In this document: one piece after another, positions 1 through 9,239 of the stretch
Position numbering within the stretch: position 1 is the first letter of the stretch
How the letters are laid out: every line of letters begins with the position of its first letter
Assembly: GCA_021325655.1 (NCBI GenBank)
Contig: JAJPGT010000064.1
Span: forward strand, 1-64,000
Direction of reading: 5' to 3'
From: Pseudomonadota bacterium
Lineage (GTDB): Bacteria; Chloroflexota; UBA6077; JAJPGT01
DNA length: 64,000 nucleotides
The notes under the pieces: model-generated
What the model saw: the letters and a program-made list of their open reading frames with translations, nothing else
Told to the model about the DNA's origin: nothing
Databases searched by the model: none
Program-made: the position numbers and the translations under genes

Positions 1-142
1 CGGTGTCACTGTCCCCCCGCGCCCGACCGCGCGCGACCGAGCCATACAGCACGATCGCCCGGATCTCGTCGCCCAGTTCGGCCACCGCCCGCTGGGCGAA
101 CTCGCGGGCGATCCGGCGATACCGCTCGCTGATCCGGTTCAC
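1..142 (-). CDS. Nucleotidyltransferase-domain protein, N-terminal part only (cut by window edge)
   Basis: Reading leftward from a GTG at 142, 47 codons are open to the window edge. The translation has a helical start rich in Arg/Glu followed by IVLYGSVARGRARGDSD, the GSxxxG...D signature of minimal nucleotidyltransferases (MNT/KNTase fold), in which the Asp residues bind metal. The start lies 9 bp after the comM stop, so it is probably co-transcribed behind comM. Minimal nucleotidyltransferases often pair with a HEPN partner as toxin-antitoxin or AMPylation modules, but any partner would lie beyond the window. Family assignment rests on one motif. Confidence 0.72.
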   Translation of the reverse strand, partial: MNRISERYRRIAREFAQRAVAELGDEIRAIVLYGSVARGRARGDSDT

Positions 143-151
143 CGCCGCGCC

Positions 152-1690
152 TCAGGCCGGGCCGCGGCGCTGGTACTGGATCGCCTCGGCCACGTGGCTG
201 GGGCCGATCGCCTCGCTGGCCGCCAGATCGGCAATACTGCGCGCCACCTTCAGCACCCGATGGTATGCCCGCGCCGACAGCCCGAGCTGCGCCACCGCCG
301 CCTTCAGCAGGCTCGCCCCGGCCGTTTCCAACCGCCCCTGGCAGTACTCCCGCACCTCCGCCACCCCCATATCCGCGTTGCAGCTCAGCCGCGTCCCGGC
401 AAAGCGCGCCCGCTGCCGGGCGCGGGCCACCACCACCCGCTCCCGCACCGCCGCGCTCCCCTCCCCCGGCCGCGTGCCCGCCAGCTTCTCGTACGCCACC
501 CGCGGCACTTCGACGTGGACGTCGATCCGATCCAGCAGCGGGCCTGACAGCCGCCGCTGATAGCGAGTGACTACCCCTTCTGGACAGCTACACGGCCGCG
601 TCGTGTCACCGTAGTACCCGCACGGACAGGGATTCATCGCCGCCACCAGCATCAGCCGCGCCGGAAAGCTCACCGTCCCCCGCGCCCGCGCGATCACCAC
701 TACGCCATCTTCCAGCGGCTGCCGCAGCACCTCCAGCACCTGGTGCCCGAACTCGGGCAGCTCATCCAGAAACAGCACTCCCCGATGTGCCAGACTGATC
801 TCTCCCGGGCGGGGCAGCCCCCCGGCGCCAGCTCCACCCACCAGCCCCGCGTGGGAGATGGTGTGGTGCGGCGCCCGGAACGGCCGCTGCCGCACCAGGG
901 GCCGCCCGGGTGGCAGCTTGCCCGACACCGAGTAGATCTTAGTGACCTCCAGCGCCTCCTCGGGGGTTAGCGGAGGGAGGATGCCCGGGAGCGCGCGCGC
1001 CAGCAGCGTCTTGCCCGAGCCGGGCGGTCCCATCATCAGCACCGAGTGCCCGCCTGCCGCCGCCACCTCCAGCGCCCGCTTGGCGTGCTCCTGCCCCCGC
1101 ACCTCGGCCAGGTCCACGGCCGGGGCCTCCGGGCTGTCGCCCGCCAGCCCATCGCGGTAGGGCGTCGGCACCAGCGCCACCTCTCCCCGCAGATGCGCCG
1201 CCAGCTCCGCCAGGCTCTCGACCGCGATCGTCCGCACCCCGGGCAGCAGCGCCGCCTCCTCCGCGTCCGCCCGCGGCACGAATACCGTGTCGATCCCCCG
1301 CTCGCGGGCGACCGCGACCATGGCCAGGATCCCGGCGGTGTGCCGCAGGGTGCCCTCCAGCGACAGCTCCCCCAGGAACGCCACCCGCTCCTCCACCGCG
1401 GGCACCTGGCCCGAGGCCAGCAGAATCCCCACTGCGATCGGCAGGTCGTAGGCCGGCCCGGTCTTGCGCAGCTCCGCCGGCGCCAGGTTCACCGTGATCC
1501 GCCGCAGCGGGAAGGCCAGCCCGCTGTTCTTGATCGCCGTCCGCACCCGCTCCCGCGCTTCCTTGACCGCGTCGTCCGGCAGCCCGACCACCAGGAACTG
1601 GGGCAGCCCGCCGCTGGCGATGTCCACCTCGACCTCGACCAGCTCCCCCTCCAGGCCCACCACGGCACAGGTAAAGACCTTCGCTAACAC
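152..1690 (-). CDS. comM: YifB/ComM family Mg-chelatase-like AAA+ ATPase
   Basis: 512 aa from a GTG start preceded by a GGAGGGG ribosome site. The N-terminal third is the ChlI-like/Lon-protease-like fold of the YifB family. Walker A GPPGSGKT lies near residue 225, Walker B LFLDELPEF near 305, and a Cys-rich NPCPCGYYGD segment typical of the family follows. ComM homologues are hexameric branch-migration helicases helping to integrate incoming DNA during transformation (established for Vibrio ComM); the role here is inferred. Length and motif order are normal. A nucleotidyltransferase gene follows 9 bp downstream. Confidence 0.93.
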   Translation of the reverse strand: MLAKVFTCAVVGLEGELVEVEVDIASGGLPQFLVVGLPDDAVKEARERVRTAIKNSGLAFPLRRITVNLAPAELRKTGPAYDLPIAVGILLASGQVPAVEERVAFLGELSLEGTLRHTAGILAMVAVARERGIDTVFVPRADAEEAALLPGVRTIAVESLAELAAHLRGEVALVPTPYRDGLAGDSPEAPAVDLAEVRGQEHAKRALEVAAAGGHSVLMMGPPGSGKTLLARALPGILPPLTPEEALEVTKIYSVSGKLPPGRPLVRQRPFRAPHHTISHAGLVGGAGAGGLPRPGEISLAHRGVLFLDELPEFGHQVLEVLRQPLEDGVVVIARARGTVSFPARLMLVAAMNPCPCGYYGDTTRPCSCPEGVVTRYQRRLSGPLLDRIDVHVEVPRVAYEKLAGTRPGEGSAAVRERVVVARARQRARFAGTRLSCNADMGVAEVREYCQGRLETAGASLLKAAVAQLGLSARAYHRVLKVARSIADLAASEAIGPSHVAEAIQYQRRGPA

Positions 1691-1746
1691 TGCTCGCCCC
1701 TCCGCAGTGCGCCATTCTAGCAGCGCCCAGGATCGCGGCCACGCTC

Positions 1747-2003
1747 ATGGGGATTGACGCAACCGCCGAGCTGTACGCGCCCGATGCTCTGATCGACGCC
1801 AACGTGCCGCACTGGCACTTCCACCACCAGGGGCCGGAGACGATCAAGGAGGTGTTGCACGAGGGCTATGGCATGCCGCTGTGGGTCGCCTCCTCCCGCG
1901 TCATCGCATGGGCGAGTGGCAGATCGCGGAGTGGGAAGTCCATTTCAAGGCACACGGGGAGGAACGCTCCTTCCGCTCGGAGAGAGGACGATGGCATGGC
2001 TGA
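1747..2003 (+). pseudogene. Frameshifted remnant of an NTF2/SnoaL-like domain protein
   Basis: The ATG at 1747 opens a frame reading ELYAPDALIDANVPHWHF and a following PETIKEVLHEG, typical of SnoaL/NTF2-like proteins (alpha-beta cone with an acidic entrance and H-x-H region). Near 1890-1908 the sense frame moves by one register. The continuation QIAEWEVHFKAHGEERSFR, from 1908, matches the next strands of the same fold and ends at TGA 2003. The original frame runs on as low-sense Arg/Ser-rich sequence. The split across two frames and the missing C-terminal strands show a decayed gene. An assembly error is the alternative. Confidence 0.55.
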
Positions 2004-2184
2004 GTCACTCGTGGAGCAGTCCGCGTGCCCGCCCGGGCGCTGGCGCCCGTTGACCGTGCATCACCGATCACGCACGCAGCGGCAGCGTGGCCGTGGTACG
2101 CTGCACAGCGCGCGGGCGGAGCACTGGTGGTCTCCGCTTGCACGGGCGGGCGTCCACTCCCTAGCATTCGGCAAGAACACCCCT

Positions 2185-4311
2185 ATGGCCACATCCCGCG
2201 CTCGTCTTCACCGTGCCGTCTGGCGCTGGCTGGCGCTGCTGCTCGCCATGCTCGCGGCGCTGCCTGGCGCGCCCGTGGCGGCACAGGCCCCGGGTACACC
2301 GGACACGAACGAGCCGCTGTTCGGGATCGTGGACGCGTTCCGCCGCCCCAAGGACGCGGCCAAGGCCGGCGCCACCTGGGATCGGGTGCTGTTCCTCTGG
2401 CAGCAGATCCAGCCGGGCGACAGCGAGGACTTCGACAAGCGCTACCTGCCGCGCGACGAGATCAAAGCGGAGGTCCAGCGCGGGATCGAGGTCACCGCGG
2501 TGCTCCAGGGCACGCCGCAATGGGCGGCGCTGAACCGCCCGGATGGCGCCGGGGCGGTGCCACGCAACCTGGACAAGTCGTCCAACAGCGATGGGAACTA
2601 CTGGGCTCGCTTCGTCGAGGCGATGGTGCAGCGCTACCGTGGCACCATCAAAGCCTGGATCATCTGGAACGAGCCGGATTTTCGTCCTGAGGATCCCGGC
2701 GAGTGGTGGACCTGGGCCGGATCTCCTCAGGAGTACTACGCCCTGCTGAAGCGAGCCTGGCAGACGATCAAGCGCGAGGATCCGAAGGCGACGGTCGTGT
2801 TCGCCGCGACCGCCTTCTGGCCCGACGCCACCGCCCACCGCCCCCTATTCCTCGAACGGGTGCTCGAAGCGGCAGACAAGGATCCAGATGCCCGCGAGCA
2901 CGACTACTACTTCGACGCGGTGGCGGTGAACCTCTACTGCTCGGATAGCGCGATCGCCGGGGTCCACGCGACCTACGAGCGCATTCTCGCGAGCCACGGG
3001 CTGTCCAAGCCGATCTGGCTGACCGAGACCAACTGTGCTCCCTATGACGACCCCACCCATCCGATGCCGCCGGACGGCCGGATCACCCAGGAGGACCAGG
3101 CGGGCTACCTGGTGCGGGCGCTGGCGACGGCGCGCGTGGTCGGCTACGAGCGGATGAGCTGGTACAGTCTGATCGATCGGCCGGGGCTGGGCGGCCCCTG
3201 GGGCTTGCTCCGGGAGAACGGGGAGCGGCGGCCAGCTTATTACGCCTACCAGCTCGTCACGCAGTACTTGGGGCGCGACCGCCAGGTCTTCGCGGTCGAC
3301 ACTCCTCCCGACGCGGGGGGGCCAGACCTCACCCGCATCGTCTCCCAGGGGGCGGACGACCGCGTCCAGGTGTTCTGGAACAACGGCGCGCAGCTCCTCC
3401 AGCTCCGCCTGCCCGCACGGAGCGAGGCGGCGCGGCTGATCGACTCCGCCGGCGAGGAGACCACGCTGCGGGCCGACAACGGCTGGTGGCGCTTCAATCT
3501 CCCGCCCGGGCGCGATCCCCGGCCTTCCGACCCGCCCGGCTTCCCCCGCGCCGGGCGCCCGGTGTTCCTGGTGGAAGACGGGGTAGAGCCTGGCGCGCCC
3601 CTGCCGCCGCTGCGTGTCGGCCCCACGCCGGCGCCTGAGCGCACGTTCCCGGGGACGGACTACAGCGTGGAGGACGACCGTTTCTGGGCCGCGTTCCAGC
3701 GGCTGGGCGCGGCGCCCTCTCTGGGGCAGCCGGTCAGCTTCGCGTTCCCGTTCCAGGGCCACCTGACCCAGCTCTTCGAGCGCGGCGCGCTGCAGCTTGG
3801 GGACGACGGCCGGGTGCGGGTGGTCCCGCTGGCCGCGACCGTGCTTCGGATGCCCCACCTCGCGGGAGTCCCGCTCCCGCTGTGGGAGCGGCCGCTGCCC
3901 GCTCGCTCCACCGCCGAGGCGCTCGCCCGGCTCCAGCGCGAGGTTCCGCCGCCGCTGCTGCGCGCCTACCTGGGCACCGCTCGCTGCGGCAATGCCTCCG
4001 GCTGCGACCCGGCCGAGCTGGCACTGGAGCGCTTCGGGCTGCCGCTCGGGCCGCCGGTGGCGGATCCAGCCCGACCTGGTCGGGTGTACCAGCGCTTCGA
4101 GAACGCAGTGCTGTGGGCCGATGGCACCGGCGCGGGCGAGGTGCCGCTCGGCTGGCTGCTGCGCTCGCTGCTCCTTGGGCGAGATGTGCCGCCAGCGCTG
4201 CTGGCCAACCCGGGCGGCGGCGAGCTGTTCGCGCAGTACGATCCGACCCGGCCGCGGGCGATGGCGCGGCCGGACAGCTTGCGCGGCACCGATCTGCGGG
4301 GGGCCTTCTGA
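2185..4311 (+). CDS. Secreted clan GH-A glycosidase-like TIM-barrel protein
   Basis: 708 aa. The start at 2185 is chosen because it opens a good signal peptide (n-region ATSRARLHR, a Leu/Ala-rich core, then APVAAQA); upstream in-frame codons belong to a pseudogene. The barrel covers about residues 40-420 and shows IIWNEPDF, with Glu163 as probable acid/base in the NEP motif, and WLTETNC, with Glu281 as probable nucleophile. This pair and its spacing resemble GH39/GH5-like enzymes. The C-terminal 250 residues have Pro-rich linkers and repeats of the type found in Chloroflexota surface proteins. The substrate is unknown; extracellular beta-glycoside or xylan-like glycan cleavage is an inference. 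Confidence 0.7.
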   Translation: MATSRARLHRAVWRWLALLLAMLAALPGAPVAAQAPGTPDTNEPLFGIVDAFRRPKDAAKAGATWDRVLFLWQQIQPGDSEDFDKRYLPRDEIKAEVQRGIEVTAVLQGTPQWAALNRPDGAGAVPRNLDKSSNSDGNYWARFVEAMVQRYRGTIKAWIIWNEPDFRPEDPGEWWTWAGSPQEYYALLKRAWQTIKREDPKATVVFAATAFWPDATAHRPLFLERVLEAADKDPDAREHDYYFDAVAVNLYCSDSAIAGVHATYERILASHGLSKPIWLTETNCAPYDDPTHPMPPDGRITQEDQAGYLVRALATARVVGYERMSWYSLIDRPGLGGPWGLLRENGERRPAYYAYQLVTQYLGRDRQVFAVDTPPDAGGPDLTRIVSQGADDRVQVFWNNGAQLLQLRLPARSEAARLIDSAGEETTLRADNGWWRFNLPPGRDPRPSDPPGFPRAGRPVFLVEDGVEPGAPLPPLRVGPTPAPERTFPGTDYSVEDDRFWAAFQRLGAAPSLGQPVSFAFPFQGHLTQLFERGALQLGDDGRVRVVPLAATVLRMPHLAGVPLPLWERPLPARSTAEALARLQREVPPPLLRAYLGTARCGNASGCDPAELALERFGLPLGPPVADPARPGRVYQRFENAVLWADGTGAGEVPLGWLLRSLLLGRDVPPALLANPGGGELFAQYDPTRPRAMARPDSLRGTDLRGAF

Positions 4312-4417
4312 CAAGCAGGCGCCCGCGGCGCTGCTACAATGGCTAAAGGATCGTGCCGACGCGGGCGGCTGTCTCCCGCGCGGCGCGTGGACGCCGCCGG
4401 AGAGGAGCACACCGGCC

Positions 4418-5635
4418 GTGCCTGTATCACCCGTACCCCAGGACATCCTGCGCCAACTCGCCCACAAGACCGACTCCAAGATCGTCCTGCTCGTCTGCGA
4501 TGGGCTCGCCGGGCTGCCGCATCCCGAGACCGGGCTGACGGAGATGGAGACCGCCCGCACGCCCAACCTGGACGCGCTGGCACGGCGCTCGATGCAGGGC
4601 TACGCGGAGCTGGTTGGCCCCGGCATCACCCCGGGCAGCGGCCCCGGGCACCTGTCCATCTTCGGCTATGACCCGCTGCGGTACCCGGTCGGGCGGGGCG
4701 TGCTTTCGGCGCTCGGCGTCGGCTTCCCGCTGGAGCCCACCGACGTGGCCGCCCGGATGAACTTCTGCACCCTCGACGCCCAGGGGCGGATTGTGGACCG
4801 CCGGGCTGGCCGCATTCCCACCGCCCGCAGCCTCCCGCTGGTAGAAAAGCTGCGCCAGATCAAGCTCCCGTACGTTGAGGTATTCGTCGAGCCGGAGATG
4901 GACTACCGCGCGGTGCTGGTGCTGCGCGGGGAGGGCCTCTCGGGCGCGGTCAGCGACACCGACCCGCAGGTCATGGGCCAGGAGCCGCTCCCGCCGCGGG
5001 CGCTGGAGCCGGCCGCGGAGCGCACCGCGGAGCTCGCCAGCGAGTTCGTTCGCCAGGCGCGCGAGATCCTGCGCAACGACTACCCGGCCAACGGCGTCCT
5101 GCTGCGCGGCTTCGCCGAGCTGCCGGAGCTGCCGCACGTCGGCGATCTGTATCAGCTCACCGCTGCAGCGATCGCCGTCTACCCGATGTACCGCGGCCTG
5201 GCGCGTCTGGTCGGGATGCAGATCCTGCCGACTGGTACGACGATGCGCGACGAGATCGTCACGCTCCGCGAGCACTGGAACCAGTTCGACTTCTTCTTCA
5301 TCCACTTCAAGTACACCGATAGCGCGGGGGAGGACGGCGACTTCGAGCGCAAGGTGCGGGTGCTGGAGGAGATCGACGGGCTGATCCCCGAGCTGCTCGA
5401 GCTCCAGCCCGACGTGTTCGCGATGACCGGCGACCATTCCACACCCGCCATTCTGAAAGGGCACTCCTGGCATCCCTCGCCATTCCTGCTGCATTCCCGC
5501 TGGGTGCTGCCCGACGGCTGTGCGCGGTTCACCGAGCGCACCGCGCGCCAGGGGAGCCTGGGCCGGTTCCACATGTCCGAGGCGATGAGCCTGCTGCTCG
5601 CGCATGCACTGAAGCTGCTGAAGTACGGCGCCTAA
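4418..5635 (+). CDS. apgM: 2,3-bisphosphoglycerate-independent phosphoglycerate mutase, archaeal (ApgM) type
   Basis: 405 aa. GTG at 4418 follows a GGAGAGGAG site, and it precedes the conserved KIVLLVCDGLAGLP (metal-binding Asp of the alkaline phosphatase superfamily). Further family marks are GPGHLSIFGYDP (catalytic Ser/Thr region), HFKYTDSAGEDGD (Asp ligand) and MTGDHSTPA followed by HSWHPSPF (Asp/His ligands). It interconverts 3- and 2-phosphoglycerate in the cytoplasm. The archaeal-type enzyme is common in Chloroflexota and is about 400 aa, as here. The CoA-transferase pair starts 15 bp downstream, so the three genes may form one transcript. Confidence 0.92.
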   Translation: MPVSPVPQDILRQLAHKTDSKIVLLVCDGLAGLPHPETGLTEMETARTPNLDALARRSMQGYAELVGPGITPGSGPGHLSIFGYDPLRYPVGRGVLSALGVGFPLEPTDVAARMNFCTLDAQGRIVDRRAGRIPTARSLPLVEKLRQIKLPYVEVFVEPEMDYRAVLVLRGEGLSGAVSDTDPQVMGQEPLPPRALEPAAERTAELASEFVRQAREILRNDYPANGVLLRGFAELPELPHVGDLYQLTAAAIAVYPMYRGLARLVGMQILPTGTTMRDEIVTLREHWNQFDFFFIHFKYTDSAGEDGDFERKVRVLEEIDGLIPELLELQPDVFAMTGDHSTPAILKGHSWHPSPFLLHSRWVLPDGCARFTERTARQGSLGRFHMSEAMSLLLAHALKLLKYGA

Positions 5636-5650
5636 CCCGGGGAGGACCTG

Positions 5651-6475
5651 ATGAGCAAGCTGACATCCCTGCAGGAAGCGGTGAAGAGCATTCCCGACAA
5701 CGCGGTGGTCGCCCTGGGTGGCAACACGCTGCACCGCGCCCCCTGCGCCGCGGTGCACGAGCTGATCCGCCAGCGGAAGCGCGGGCTGGAGCTGGTGAAA
5801 ACGGCCGGCTCGTACGACGTCGACGTGCTCTGCGGCGCGGGCGTGGCCAGAGCCGTCTCCACAGGCTACGTCGGCTACGAGAATGTGCTCGGCCTGGCGC
5901 CGCTGTACCGCCGCACCGTTGAGCAAGGGGAGGTCGAGGCCCGGGAGCACACCTGCTACAGCGTCATCGCCGGCCTGCGCGCCGCCGCCCAGGGCGTTCC
6001 GTTCATGCCGATGGGCGGGCTGACCGGCTCCCAGCTTGCCAGCGCACGCCAGTTCAAGCAGGTTGCCGATCCATACACCGGCACGCCTGTCTACGTCATC
6101 CCGGCCATCCAGCCCGAGGTCGCGCTCATCCATGTGCAGGAGGCCGACGAGCAGGGCAACGCCCGCATCTGGGGCTCCCTCTTCGAGGACGTGCTGATGG
6201 CCCACGCTGCGCAGCGGGTGATCCTTACCGCCGAGCGGATCGTGGACGGCGCGAGCTTCGCGGAGCATCCGGAGCGGACGAGCATCCCCGGCTTTCTCGT
6301 CTCCGTGGTGGTGGAGGCACCCCGGGGCGCCTGGCCGCTGAGCTGCCACGGTTTCTACTCCTACGACCAGGCCTACCTGGCCGCGTTCGTGCAGGCGGCG
6401 GCGGACCCGGCCACGCTCGAGCGGTTCCTGGAGGAGCGGCTGGGCCTGGCACGGCTGGCGGCGGGGCGCGCATGA
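5651..6475 (+). CDS. CoA-transferase family subunit A (GctA/IpdA-like)
   Basis: 274 aa, ATG with GGGGAGG upstream. Family features are VALGGNTLHRAPCAAVHEL near the N-terminus, KTAGSYDVDVLCGAG in the middle of the Rossmann-like core, and VALIHVQEADEQGN before a WGS(L)FEDVLMAHAA helix. It forms a heterotetramer with the next gene, to which it is joined by a 4-bp ATGA overlap. Related pairs move CoA between acids (glutaconate CoA-transferase) or open rings of CoA thioesters (IpdAB in steroid breakdown). Which of these applies is unknown; see the note on subunit B. Confidence 0.85.
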   Translation: MSKLTSLQEAVKSIPDNAVVALGGNTLHRAPCAAVHELIRQRKRGLELVKTAGSYDVDVLCGAGVARAVSTGYVGYENVLGLAPLYRRTVEQGEVEAREHTCYSVIAGLRAAAQGVPFMPMGGLTGSQLASARQFKQVADPYTGTPVYVIPAIQPEVALIHVQEADEQGNARIWGSLFEDVLMAHAAQRVILTAERIVDGASFAEHPERTSIPGFLVSVVVEAPRGAWPLSCHGFYSYDQAYLAAFVQAAADPATLERFLEERLGLARLAAGRA

Positions 6476-7233
6476 CCCGCGGTGCCGAGACGCCAACCGC
6501 GGCGCCAGCCGCCGAGCAGCGGGTGGACCCGGCGGTGATGATGGCGGTCGCCATGGCGCGGCTGCTGCGCGACGGCGAGACGGTAATGCACGGGGTCGCC
6601 TCGCCGCTGCCGATGGTGGCGATCCTGCTCGCCAAGCGGCTGCACGCGCCGAACCTGGTCTACCTCAGCATCGTCGGCGGGGTCGATCCTAGCCCGAGCG
6701 CGCTGCCCGTCTCCACGGTCGACCCGGCCTTGCTGGAGGGGGCGCGGGCGCAGATTACCCTGACGGACATCTTCGACCTGGCGGCCCGCGGCCGGCTGGA
6801 TACGGCGTTTTTGAGCGGGGCGCAGATCGACGCCCAGGGGCGGATCAACCTCTCGGTGATCGGCGACTTCAGCCGACCCAAAGTACGATTGCCGGGGGGA
6901 GCAGGAAGCGCGGCGCTGCTGCCGACCGCGAAGCGGACGATCCTCTGGCGCACCAGACACGATCGGCGGACGTTTGTCGAGCAGCTCCCGTTCGTCACCG
7001 CCGCCGGCAACGTCGATCGGGTCGTCACCCCACTGTGCCTGTTCCGCCGCGTGAATGGCCGGCTGCGGCTGGAGAGCCTCCACCCCGGCGTCTCGCCGGA
7101 GGAGGTCGTCGCGCAGACCGGCTTCGCGCTGGAGGCGCCGGACGTGCCTACCACCCCGCCGCCCACGGAGGCGGAGCTGGCGGCGCTCCGAGCCGTCGAC
7201 CCGAACGGGGTCATCCGGGTCGAGTTCGGGTAG
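6472..7233 (+). CDS. CoA-transferase family subunit B (GctB/IpdB-like), catalytic Glu not evident
   Basis: 253 aa, overlapping subunit A by ATGA. Recognisable family segments are DGETVMHGVASPLPMVAILLA, TDIFDLAARGRLDTAFLSGA and IDAQGRINLSVIGD. True CoA-transferases carry a nucleophilic Glu in an ExG loop after the first conserved strand. The matching loop here reads LVYLSIVGGVDPSPS and has no Glu. IpdB-type hydrolases also lack this Glu. The pair is therefore more safely called CoA-transferase-like. A strong terminator hairpin follows 28 bp after the stop. Confidence 0.82.
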   Translation: MTRGAETPTAAPAAEQRVDPAVMMAVAMARLLRDGETVMHGVASPLPMVAILLAKRLHAPNLVYLSIVGGVDPSPSALPVSTVDPALLEGARAQITLTDIFDLAARGRLDTAFLSGAQIDAQGRINLSVIGDFSRPKVRLPGGAGSAALLPTAKRTILWRTRHDRRTFVEQLPFVTAAGNVDRVVTPLCLFRRVNGRLRLESLHPGVSPEEVVAQTGFALEAPDVPTTPPPTEAELAALRAVDPNGVIRVEFG

Positions 7234-7260
7234 CTCGGCCGCGCGGGCGTCGGTTAACCC

Positions 7261-7294
7261 GGTGGGGCCACGGACGTGTGTCCGTGGCCCCACC
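7261..7294. terminator. Bidirectional hairpin terminator between CoA-transferase and dnaK
   Basis: A perfect 15-bp inverted repeat (GGTGGGGCCACGGAC with its complement) surrounds a GTGT loop. It sits exactly between two convergent genes ending at 7233 and 7315, so it probably serves both. There is no clear T-run on the plus strand, so stem stability must do the work. Confidence 0.75.
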
Positions 7295-7314
7295 GCTTGC
7301 TCAGCAGGCGAGGA

Positions 7315-9207
7315 TTACACCTCGCGGTACTCGCCCTCGACGGTACCCGCCTCGCTCTGGCCGCCGGTTTGGCCACCCGTTGGTGCCCCGTTTGGCCCCG
7401 GCTGGCCGTAGACCGCCGAGCCGGCCCGCTGGAGCGCCTGGTTGAGCGCGTCGAGCGCGGAGCGCACCGCGTTCACGTCCTGGCCGGCCAGCGCGCTGCG
7501 GACCTCCTGAACACGCGCCTCGATGTCTGCCTTGATATCGGCCGGCACCTTGTCGCCGATGTCGCGCATCAGCTTCTCCGCCTGGTAGGCGGCGGTGTCG
7601 GCCTGGTTGCGCAGCTCGATTTCCTCCTTGCGCGCCCGGTCCTCGGCCTCGTGGAGCTGCGCCTCCTTCACCAGCCGGTCGACCTCCTCCTTGGAGAGGC
7701 CCGACGAGGCGGTGATGGTGATCCGCTGCTCGCGGCCGGTCGCCTTGTCCTTGGCTGAGACGTTCAGGATGCCGTTGGCGTCGATGTCGAACGTCACCTC
7801 GATCTGCGGCACCCCGCGCGGCGCCGGCAGGATACCGTCCAGCATGAAGCGGCCGATCGTCTTGTTGTCGCGCGCCAGCGGCCGCTCGCCCTGCAGCACA
7901 TGCACCTCGACCGAGCTCTGGTTGTCGGACGCGGTAGTGAAGATCTCGCTCTTGCTGGTGGGGATGGTGGTGTTGCGCGGAATAAGCGGCGTCATCACCC
8001 CACCCAGCGTCTCGATGCCGAGCGTCAGTGGGGTCACGTCCAGCAGCAGGACGTCCTTGACCTCGCCCTTCAGCACCCCGGCCTGGATCGCGGCGCCGAC
8101 CGCCACCACCTCATCCGGGCTGACGCCCTTGTGCGGCTCCTTGTTGAAGAGCTTGCGGACCAGCTCCTGCACCGCCGGCATGCGTGTCTGGCCGCCCACC
8201 AGCACGACCTCGTCGATCTGTGACGGCTGCAGGTTGGCGTCCTTCAGTGCCTGCATCACCGGACCGCGGGTGCGCTCGATCAGGTCGCCGACGAGCTGCT
8301 CCAGCTTGGCGCGAGTCAGCGTCAACACCAGGTGCTTCGGGCCCGAGGCATCGGCGGTGATGAAGGGGAGGTTGATCTCGGTCTGCTGGACCGAGGAGAG
8401 CTCGATCTTCGCCTTCTCGGCCGCCTCCTTCAGGCGCTGCAGGGCCATCCGATCCTGGCTCAGGTCGATGCCCTGGTCGCGCTTGAACTCGGCGATCATC
8501 CACTCCATGACCTTCTGGTCGAAGTCGTCGCCACCCAGGTAAGTATCGCCGTTGGTGCTGACCACCTCGAACACGCCGTCACCAACCCGCAGGATGGAGA
8601 TGTCGAACGTCCCGCCACCCAGGTCGTAGACGGCGATCGTCTCCTCCTTGCCGCCCCGGTCCAGGCCGTAGGCGAGCGAGGCGGCGGTCGGCTCGTTGAT
8701 GATGCGCAGCACCTCCAGGCCGGCGATGCGACCGGCGTCCTTCGTGGCCTGGCGCTGGGCGTCATTGAAGTAGGCCGGGACGGTGATCACCGCCTGGGTG
8801 ATCTTCTCGCCCAGCTTGGCCTCCGCATCCAGCTTGAGCTTCTGCAGGATCATCGCGCTGATCTCGGGCGGGGAATACTCCTTGCCGCCCATCACCACGC
8901 GCACGTCCCCGTTGGGCGCCTGCTGGACCTTGTAGGGCACGTGCTTCATGGCGCGCTGGACCTCCGGGTCCGAGTACTTGCGCCCCATGAAGCGCTTAAT
9001 CGAGAAGATAGTGTTTTCAGGGTTGGTGATCGCCTGGCGGCGAGCCACCTGGCCGATCAGCCGCTCCCCTGTCTTCGGATTGACCGCGACCACCGAGGGC
9101 GTCAGCCGCGACCCCTCGGAGTTCTCGAGGACGACCGGCTCCCCAGCCTCCATAACGGCCATGACAGAGTTGGTGGTCCCGAGATCGATACCGAGAACCT
9201 TTGCCAC
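7315..9207 (-). CDS. dnaK: Hsp70 chaperone DnaK
   Basis: 630 aa, normal length. The N-terminal ATPase domain begins [15 protein letters not shown] and carries [13 protein letters not shown] and [12 protein letters not shown]; the substrate-binding domain starts after [11 protein letters not shown] (about residue 395). The tail is a Gly/Gln-rich linker ending EGEYREV. It folds or protects client proteins with GrpE and a J-protein. It lies 32 bp behind hspR on the same strand, so hspR and dnaK are very likely one operon under the HAIR-like operator at 9648-9667. No dnaJ is present here. Confidence 0.98.
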   Translation of the reverse strand: MAKVLGIDLGTTNSVMAVMEAGEPVVLENSEGSRLTPSVVAVNPKTGERLIGQVARRQAITNPENTIFSIKRFMGRKYSDPEVQRAMKHVPYKVQQAPNGDVRVVMGGKEYSPPEISAMILQKLKLDAEAKLGEKITQAVITVPAYFNDAQRQATKDAGRIAGLEVLRIINEPTAASLAYGLDRGGKEETIAVYDLGGGTFDISILRVGDGVFEVVSTNGDTYLGGDDFDQKVMEWMIAEFKRDQGIDLSQDRMALQRLKEAAEKAKIELSSVQQTEINLPFITADASGPKHLVLTLTRAKLEQLVGDLIERTRGPVMQALKDANLQPSQIDEVVLVGGQTRMPAVQELVRKLFNKEPHKGVSPDEVVAVGAAIQAGVLKGEVKDVLLLDVTPLTLGIETLGGVMTPLIPRNTTIPTSKSEIFTTASDNQSSVEVHVLQGERPLARDNKTIGRFMLDGILPAPRGVPQIEVTFDIDANGILNVSAKDKATGREQRITITASSGLSKEEVDRLVKEAQLHEAEDRARKEEIELRNQADTAAYQAEKLMRDIGDKVPADIKADIEARVQEVRSALAGQDVNAVRSALDALNQALQRAGSAVYGQPGPNGAPTGGQTGGQSEAGTVEGEYREV

Positions 9208-9239
9208 GTGAGACCTCCACGTTCAAAAATGGGCCGGGG

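Noticed and set aside
2845..4566. 573-codon open frame on the minus strand
   Set aside because: Antisense to the glycosidase-like gene and apgM; Arg/Pro/Ala-rich with no domain pattern, as expected for shadow frames in GC-rich DNA.
4427..6496. 689-codon open frame on the minus strand
   Set aside because: Covers apgM and a CoA-transferase gene in antisense; composition His/Arg/Gln/Gly-rich and no recognisable family.
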